Shown here piece after piece: positions 7,345-11,595 of a stretch of 11,595 nucleotides of DNA. Each line of letters opens with the position of its first letter. Position 1 is the first letter of the stretch. The position numbers and the translations under genes are program-made. A model generated the notes under the pieces. The model searched no databases, was not told the DNA's origin, and saw only the letters and a list, made by a program, of their open reading frames with translations. This DNA comes from Gammaproteobacteria bacterium (GTDB lineage: Bacteria > Pseudomonadota > Gammaproteobacteria > Acidiferrobacterales > SZUA-150): contig JAOUNW010000063.1 in NCBI GenBank assembly GCA_029880755.1, positions 1-11,595 on the forward strand, read 5' to 3'.

Positions 7345-8097
7345 TTAATTTGCTGCCCGGCCTATTCCTAGAAAATCCTCGGCAACCAGGGACGCGCCGC
7401 CAATAAGCCCCCCATCAATATCTTCCTGGGACAGCAATTCCGCCGCGTTGGACGGCTTCATGCTGCCACCATATAACACCTGCACTTTGTCCGCTACTGC
7501 CGCATCCAGGGCGCGCAATTTGCCTCGAATAAAAGCATGGACATCCTGGGCCTGCTGCGGCGTCGCGGTTTTACCGGTACCGATTGCCCACACCGGTTCA
7601 TACGCTATGACAGCCTTGGCAAACGAAGCTATACCATGTTTATTGAATACCGCGTCTAACTGGCGAGCCACCACGCTTTCAGTGGTTCCCGCCTCACGCT
7701 CTTCCAGAGTTTCTCCCACACATAATATCGGGATTAATCCGTGTTGCTGGGCAGCTCCATACTTCCCGGCAACGATCTCGTCTGTTTCTCCGTAATAGGA
7801 GCGGCGCTCGGAGTGCCCGACAATGACATAAGTGCACCCGAAATCGCGTAGCATCGGTCCCGAGATTTCGCCGGTATAGGCACCCGAAGCGTTCACATTC
7901 AGATCCTGACCACCCCAAGCAATACCGGTGCCTTTTAATTTGGTGGCGACCAACGGAATCAGAATAGCTGGCGGGCATACTGCCAAATCGGCGTTTTTCA
8001 CTGTGGCGGTGCCCTCCAATAAACCATCGATCAACGCCGATGACTCGGCCTGACTGCCATTCATTTTCCAGTTTCCGGCGACTAAAGGACGACGCAT
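7345..8097 (-). CDS. tpiA: Triosephosphate isomerase
   Basis: This 250-residue TIM-barrel enzyme interconverts dihydroxyacetone phosphate and glyceraldehyde 3-phosphate in glycolysis and gluconeogenesis. The catalytic residues are all present: Lys11 in GNWKMN, His95 in VGHSERR and Glu167 in AYEPVWAIGTGK, where the last segment is also the mobile loop 6. The conserved Cys126 (ILCVGE) and phosphate-binding YGGSMKPSN (209-217) are intact. Length is normal. ATG at 8097 follows a strong purine-rich site (GAGGGGGGAG, about five bases upstream). It is the promoter-proximal gene of the tpiA-secG-tRNA unit. Confidence 0.98.
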   Translation of the reverse strand: MRRPLVAGNWKMNGSQAESSALIDGLLEGTATVKNADLAVCPPAILIPLVATKLKGTGIAWGGQDLNVNASGAYTGEISGPMLRDFGCTYVIVGHSERRSYYGETDEIVAGKYGAAQQHGLIPILCVGETLEEREAGTTESVVARQLDAVFNKHGIASFAKAVIAYEPVWAIGTGKTATPQQAQDVHAFIRGKLRALDAAVADKVQVLYGGSMKPSNAAELLSQEDIDGGLIGGASLVAEDFLGIGRAAN

Positions 8098-8148
8098 GTG
8101 ATTCTCCCCCCTCGGATTATGACCTAATTCCAGTAAAAAACCGGCCGG

Positions 8149-8177
8149 ATGTTACCCATCGACGGCATATAAAGCAA
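8149..8177 (-). promoter_or_regulatory. Weak candidate promoter for tpiA
   Basis: On the minus strand TTGCTT (8172-8177) is followed after 17 bases by TAACAT (8149-8154), about 50 bases before the tpiA ATG. The spacing is ideal, but each hexamer is only a partial match to the sigma-70 consensus, so this is tentative. Confidence 0.2.
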
Positions 8178-8214
8178 TCACAACACCTGAATTTGGCCGA
8201 AAAATGAATAATCT

Positions 8215-8292
8215 GTCCCTCAAACCGTGATAGCGGCTACAACCAGGCTACGTGCAAGCCAAGAATTTATGGCCATCGGCAACCTGAGGGAC
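8215..8292. repeat. Eight-base inverted repeat pair in the tpiA upstream region
   Basis: GTCCCTCA at 8215-8222 is matched by TGAGGGAC at 8285-8292, with 62 bases between. The arms could close a larger RNA stem-loop or be two binding half-sites. The match is short enough to arise by chance, so its function is unproven. Confidence 0.25.
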
Positions 8293-8354
8293 TGTTACGC
8301 GTACTACCCGATATGATAGAACGTCTATGCTGAAACCTGTGAGGGTATAACGTC

Positions 8355-8816
8355 ATGACACTTGGACTGCTAAAAAAAATAATGGCGTTATTGCTGCTAG
8401 CCAGCTTCTTTTTACCCTTATCTCGCTGTGAACTAATAGATTCCGCTGATCTGGGACTCAGCCCTGTTTCCGGAGAACAGCTTCAGACAAGTAAGCCGAT
8501 AACCAAAACGAGATATTATGAGCTAACTCCAGCAGCGGCATTCAAGGTCGGCAAAAGCGAGAGCTGGATAATGTTGCTGGTCTTTGCCTGGCCAACCCTG
8601 ATTTGGGGAATCCATCTTATTCCCGGTGAACCGGCAAAAAGTTATCTTGTAATGCTGGAACCATTTTTTTGCCTGGGTAGCGCCTTTTATATCGGCGAAG
8701 CTTTAGCAATTGGCGAGATATTGACAGGAGGCTATATCGCTGCCATGTCTTTGACGCTTTACTTTCTACTTGCTTGCCATGAAGCCTATCGAAACATGGT
8801 TAGAAAACCGACCTGA
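8355..8816 (+). CDS. Unrecognised small integral membrane protein
   Basis: I do not recognise this 153-residue protein. It starts with two lysines followed by a hydrophobic stretch (about 9-25, LLLLASFFLPLSRC) that could be an uncleaved anchor or a signal peptide. Then come a polar segment (26-68) and three further hydrophobic helices at about 71-89, 97-117 and 124-142, with a short basic C-terminus. That suggests a four-helix inner-membrane protein with one external loop of about 40 residues. Cys25 follows Arg, which does not fit a lipobox. GAGGG lies nine bases before the ATG, supporting the start. It is the only plus-strand gene in the window and converges on the sensor kinase, with just 12 bases between the two stop codons. 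No function can be assigned. Confidence 0.8.
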   Translation: MTLGLLKKIMALLLLASFFLPLSRCELIDSADLGLSPVSGEQLQTSKPITKTRYYELTPAAAFKVGKSESWIMLLVFAWPTLIWGIHLIPGEPAKSYLVMLEPFFCLGSAFYIGEALAIGEILTGGYIAAMSLTLYFLLACHEAYRNMVRKPT

Positions 8817-8828
8817 TCCTGAGATTAT

Positions 8829-10631
8829 TTACTTAGGTATGGTAAAGAAAAATCGGCTGCCCTTATTGGCCTCTGATTCCACCCATATTTTACCGCCATG
8901 CTGTCGAACAATTCTGCGGCATAATGCCAGGCCGACGCCAGTGCCCTCGTAATCCTGACGACTCTGCAAACGCTGAAAAATAATAAAAATCTGTTTATAG
9001 TAACGTGGGTCTATACCAATACCATTATCTTCCACACAAAATTGCCAGTAGTCCTCTTTTTCTGTAACCGACAAATGCACTTTTGGCGCCTCTTTTCCCC
9101 TGAATTTTATGGCATTGGAAATCAAATTCTGTAAGAGCTGCCCGAAACTAAGCCGCTCTACCTTAAGCACAGGAAATGGCTCATGAGTAATACTGGCGCC
9201 GCTATTAATTATTTCCCTGTTCAAGTTTTTTAAACAAGCATCAAATATGGGCTCTATATGAATGGGTGACTTAACATCTTTCTGCTTTCTGCCAATTTGA
9301 GAATAGGCCAATAAATCATTTACCAGCCCCTGCATGCGACTTACACCGTCTACCAGGTATTGAATAAAATCTTTGGCATCATTATCCAACTGCTCTTTAT
9401 AGCGTCTTTCGATAAGTTGTGCATAGTTTCCCACCATGCGCAAAGGTTCCTGAAGATCATTTGAGGCCACGTAGGCAAACTGCTCTAGCTCGGCGTTTGA
9501 TCTTGCAATATCCTCCATCTGTTGCGCCAGGACCCTCTCCGCGTTAAGTCGCTCCAGCTCTGCAACAGCGCGAATACCGAAAATACGTAACATTGATTCC
9601 GAGATATCCTGTTTCAGCAAGGGAGTCTCGTTTAACACTACTATTATCCCTATAACTTCACCCAGGAGATTCTTCAGTGGATACCCCATATATGCTTCGA
9701 TTTTCATTTGTACCAACAAATCATCCTTGGGGTAATAGCGAGTAACAGAATCCGGGTAACAGCAGATACCACTTTCAACCACCTTCTCGCAGGGAGTATC
9801 TTTTAGTTTATAACTTAAGTTAGCCGCCATTTCTCCATGATCACATACCGCAATCGTTTTTGCTGTATGATTTCCCTCCAATCTGGCAATAAATGCGTAA
9901 TCTGTTTTTAATACTTTGGCCAACTGCTCTACCAAGACCGAGAAGTATGATTTGTTTTTCTCTTTGGATGTTGCTTCAGAGATCACCTGTAGCGCCTCAT
10001 GCATATCCCGTTGTTGTGTCAATGTCTTGCGAGTCAACCTGACCAGTCTGTATCCAATAACCAAAGTGGTCAGCAGCAACCCCACCAACAACAATCGCAG
10101 AATTTTCCTACTTCCCTCCTCTTCGTTCTGCATGAGATCATCGTACTTTATCTGGTGTAGCTTATGGAGCTGTTTTACTGAAATAAAAAGTGGTTGAAGG
10201 TAATCCTGTACAAAGTGTCTTCCTTGCTTTCCCACAGGAGACGCATGCACCATGGCCAGATTGAGATTCTTGAATTGCTCGTTAATACGGATAACAATCG
10301 GATCAAGCTCAGGGTCCTTATATGTTCCCTGAAGCTCGGAAATATGCGCCACTTCATCACTAACCAGATAAATGATTTTGGTGGCCTCCAGGTATTTTTC
10401 CGGTACCACCTTGTCTGACAATAAATGATCTACTTTGGCGATACGTTCAAGCAGCGATAATGTTCGATTGATCGTATAGAAGTGATACTCGTTAGCAATA
10501 TCCTCGTCGCGCTGGTGCTTAATGTCACTGAGAGAGGTATATAGTATAGTAACTACAATAAAGACTGATATAGCACTCACAAGAACATAGATATAACTGA
10601 TAGCAGAGTGTATTGGTCCAGAGTCTCTCAT
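8829..10631 (-). CDS. Membrane sensor histidine-kinase homologue with GAF domain; phospho-acceptor His replaced by Asn
   Basis: This 600-residue inner-membrane protein has the layout of a sensor kinase. A first transmembrane helix (10-32) and a second (177-197) enclose a periplasmic, probably helical sensor region of about 145 residues. A GAF domain follows (about 225-365, with Cys281, Cys290 and Cys291), then a dimerisation/H-box region (about 375-445) and a GHKL ATPase domain (about 488-598). The ATPase motifs look intact: N-box Asn506 (NLISNAIKF), G1 from Asp535 (DNGIGID) and G2 from Gly563 (GTGVGL). The H-box reads VASNDLQEPLR where relatives of this class have VASHDLQEPLR, so Asn391 occupies the phosphorylated position. 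Classical autophosphorylation there should be impossible. The start overlaps the upstream lipoprotein gene by four bases (ATGA). No response regulator lies in the window. The frame is intact, so this is not an obvious pseudogene. Confidence 0.9.
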   Translation of the reverse strand: MRDSGPIHSAISYIYVLVSAISVFIVVTILYTSLSDIKHQRDEDIANEYHFYTINRTLSLLERIAKVDHLLSDKVVPEKYLEATKIIYLVSDEVAHISELQGTYKDPELDPIVIRINEQFKNLNLAMVHASPVGKQGRHFVQDYLQPLFISVKQLHKLHQIKYDDLMQNEEEGSRKILRLLLVGLLLTTLVIGYRLVRLTRKTLTQQRDMHEALQVISEATSKEKNKSYFSVLVEQLAKVLKTDYAFIARLEGNHTAKTIAVCDHGEMAANLSYKLKDTPCEKVVESGICCYPDSVTRYYPKDDLLVQMKIEAYMGYPLKNLLGEVIGIIVVLNETPLLKQDISESMLRIFGIRAVAELERLNAERVLAQQMEDIARSNAELEQFAYVASNDLQEPLRMVGNYAQLIERRYKEQLDNDAKDFIQYLVDGVSRMQGLVNDLLAYSQIGRKQKDVKSPIHIEPIFDACLKNLNREIINSGASITHEPFPVLKVERLSFGQLLQNLISNAIKFRGKEAPKVHLSVTEKEDYWQFCVEDNGIGIDPRYYKQIFIIFQRLQSRQDYEGTGVGLALCRRIVRQHGGKIWVESEANKGSRFFFTIPK

Positions 10632-11536
10632 TCCCTAGCATCCTCTGTTTTCCATTTTAACATTATCGCCATATCACTCAGTTTTTTAAAATCGCGAATA
10701 TTAACCGGCATGTAGCCAACCGTGTTCAAGCGCATTAATATTTCCGCCTGAACAGGTTCAGTCATGCTAAGCCCTAGAAATGCACTTCTCAGCTTCTGCT
10801 GTAAGTTTCTGTCAATATTGGGCTGGACCACCCAGACCTCATCCGGGTAGGGAGGTGTTGCCCATAACACTCTCACCTGACTTCGCAACAAACTCCCTTC
10901 CTTGTACATTTGGTCAATAACAATTCCGCTTGCAACAGCTGCAAAGACTTTGCCGTCCCGTACCCTATATGCCGCTTCATCGTGTCCGGCGGTATACTCG
11001 ATACGGCTAAAGAATTCTTCCGGAACGATATCCATATCCTTGAAATAATACCGGGGAACCAGGTTTCCACATGTGGAGACCTTGTCACCAAAACTAAAAG
11101 ACTCGCCTTTGAGTCCTCTGACAGACTTCACTTTACTGCTACCAGAAACTAATATATAGCTGCTTGCCTGAAGATCCTCATCACGAATAACAAGCGGAAC
11201 CGCATTATCTCTATAATAACTTTCAACAAACTGATGTCCCCCCAAAAGAGAGATATCAGTTTTTCTCTCACGGAAAAGTGTCAACAAACGCCCATAGGAA
11301 TCAGGCGTTATCAACTCAAAAGGAATACCAATCTGATTGGTTAAGTACTCGAGAAGAGGGATATAACGTTGGCGTAAATCTGCTTCCTGGACATCGGGCA
11401 TAACCGCCACTCTAAGCACATTCGGAACAATGTTCTCTTCTTTGTCGCGCCAGTTACAGCCATATAGCAACCCGATCGTCATGGCCACAAGAAGGCTATA
11501 CCGCAATAAAACGCTGAATCGGTATTTTATTAGCAT
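10628..11536 (-). CDS. PhnD-like periplasmic substrate-binding lipoprotein
   Basis: This 302-residue protein resembles the phosphate/phosphonate/phosphite binding-protein family (PhnD-like, type 2 periplasmic binding fold). Residues 1-27 form a lipoprotein signal with basic N-terminus, hydrophobic core and lipobox LYGC (Cys27), so the mature protein should be membrane-anchored in the periplasm. Family features are VAVMPD (43-48), the TDISLLGGHQFVES strand-helix (93-106), SVRGLKGESFSFGD (138-151), the ligand loop STCGNLVPRYYF (154-165) and GHDEAAYRVRDGKV (184-197). PhnD proteins usually have STSG in the ligand loop; here Cys156 replaces the second Ser. There are no permease or ATPase genes alongside. 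Instead it overlaps a sensor kinase gene by four bases, so a sensory role is more likely than transport. No good ribosome site precedes the ATG. The ligand cannot be predicted. Confidence 0.85.
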   Translation of the reverse strand: MLIKYRFSVLLRYSLLVAMTIGLLYGCNWRDKEENIVPNVLRVAVMPDVQEADLRQRYIPLLEYLTNQIGIPFELITPDSYGRLLTLFRERKTDISLLGGHQFVESYYRDNAVPLVIRDEDLQASSYILVSGSSKVKSVRGLKGESFSFGDKVSTCGNLVPRYYFKDMDIVPEEFFSRIEYTAGHDEAAYRVRDGKVFAAVASGIVIDQMYKEGSLLRSQVRVLWATPPYPDEVWVVQPNIDRNLQQKLRSAFLGLSMTEPVQAEILMRLNTVGYMPVNIRDFKKLSDMAIMLKWKTEDARE

Positions 11537-11595
11537 GGCGAAATCCGGACTCTTATTCTGAATCCCGGAACAACAAGTGCTCCGGAATATGGCAC
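11537..11595. other. Upstream region of the lipoprotein-kinase operon with three CCGG-centred motifs
   Basis: The 59 bases before the lipoprotein ATG contain TCCGGA at 11544-11549, CCCGGA at 11564-11569 and TCCGGA at 11581-11586, centred about 20 and 17 bases apart. They could be operator sites, but the window ends here and no promoter hexamers stand out. Confidence 0.25.

Larger units (their letters stand above)
8098..8354. other. Divergent intergenic region between tpiA and the membrane-protein gene
   Basis: These 257 bases must hold promoters for both directions. Candidates are a weak minus-strand promoter at 8149-8177 for tpiA and a plus-strand -10-like TATGAT at 8312-8317 for the gene at 8355, which lacks a good -35. 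GTCCCTCA (8215-8222) and its complement TGAGGGAC (8285-8292) form an inverted pair, and GGCTAC is repeated after five bases near 8233-8250. No coding sequence or RNA gene was recognised. Confidence 0.5.

Noticed and set aside
8131..8148. CCGGCCGG followed by T6 on the minus strand as a terminator
   Set aside because: The palindrome has no loop and lies between the weak candidate tpiA promoter and the tpiA start, where termination would block expression unless it is an attenuator, for which there is no other sign.
8427..8432. Cys25 of the 8355 gene as a lipobox cysteine
   Set aside because: The preceding residues are Leu-Ser-Arg; Arg just before Cys does not fit signal peptidase II sites.
8829..10631. 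Calling the sensor kinase a pseudogene
   Set aside because: The frame is intact over 600 codons and all ATPase motifs are kept; one substituted residue is not enough to call it broken.
1..11595. Insertion sequences, CRISPR arrays or phage genes
   Set aside because: I found no transposase-like proteins, no regularly spaced repeats and no integrase; the tRNA-Leu shows no duplicated 3' end that would mark an integration site.

Overview
The window reads as part of a gammaproteobacterial chromosome of medium GC content. I infer this from the gene order tpiA - secG - tRNA-Leu(GAG) - nuoABCDEFG, from the E. coli-like secG/leuU linkage, and from the separate nuoC and nuoD genes, which enteric bacteria carry fused. 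The species cannot be named from the sequence.

Positions 1-8097 hold one block of core genes, all on the minus strand. Reading in the direction of transcription, they are tpiA (triosephosphate isomerase), secG (Sec translocon subunit), a leucine tRNA with anticodon GAG, a leader of about 416 bases, and then nuoA, nuoB, nuoC, nuoD, nuoE, nuoF and the first 639 codons of nuoG, which runs off the left edge. The nuo genes encode the membrane anchor (A), the quinone-site connecting subunits (B, C, D) and the NADH-oxidising peripheral arm (E, F, G) of respiratory complex I. Most junctions overlap or are only a few bases apart, as expected for a translationally coupled operon. All visible cofactor ligands are present, but NuoG lacks the ligands of the extra N7 cluster found in E. 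coli, so it resembles the mitochondrial subunit.

From 8098 to the right edge the content is accessory. A short divergent intergenic region is followed by a plus-strand gene for a small, unrecognised four-segment membrane protein (8355-8816). This gene converges on a two-gene minus-strand operon. The operon's first gene encodes a PhnD-like periplasmic binding lipoprotein (10628-11536). The second encodes a two-transmembrane sensor kinase with a GAF domain (8829-10631), overlapping the first by the four bases ATGA. No ABC transporter genes and no response regulator lie in the window, so the binding protein probably feeds a signal to the kinase.

The most unusual point is in that kinase. The position that should hold the phosphorylated histidine is asparagine (Asn391, codon AAT), while the ATP-binding motifs are intact. 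The pair may therefore signal by an atypical route, or the kinase may be a recently inactivated copy.
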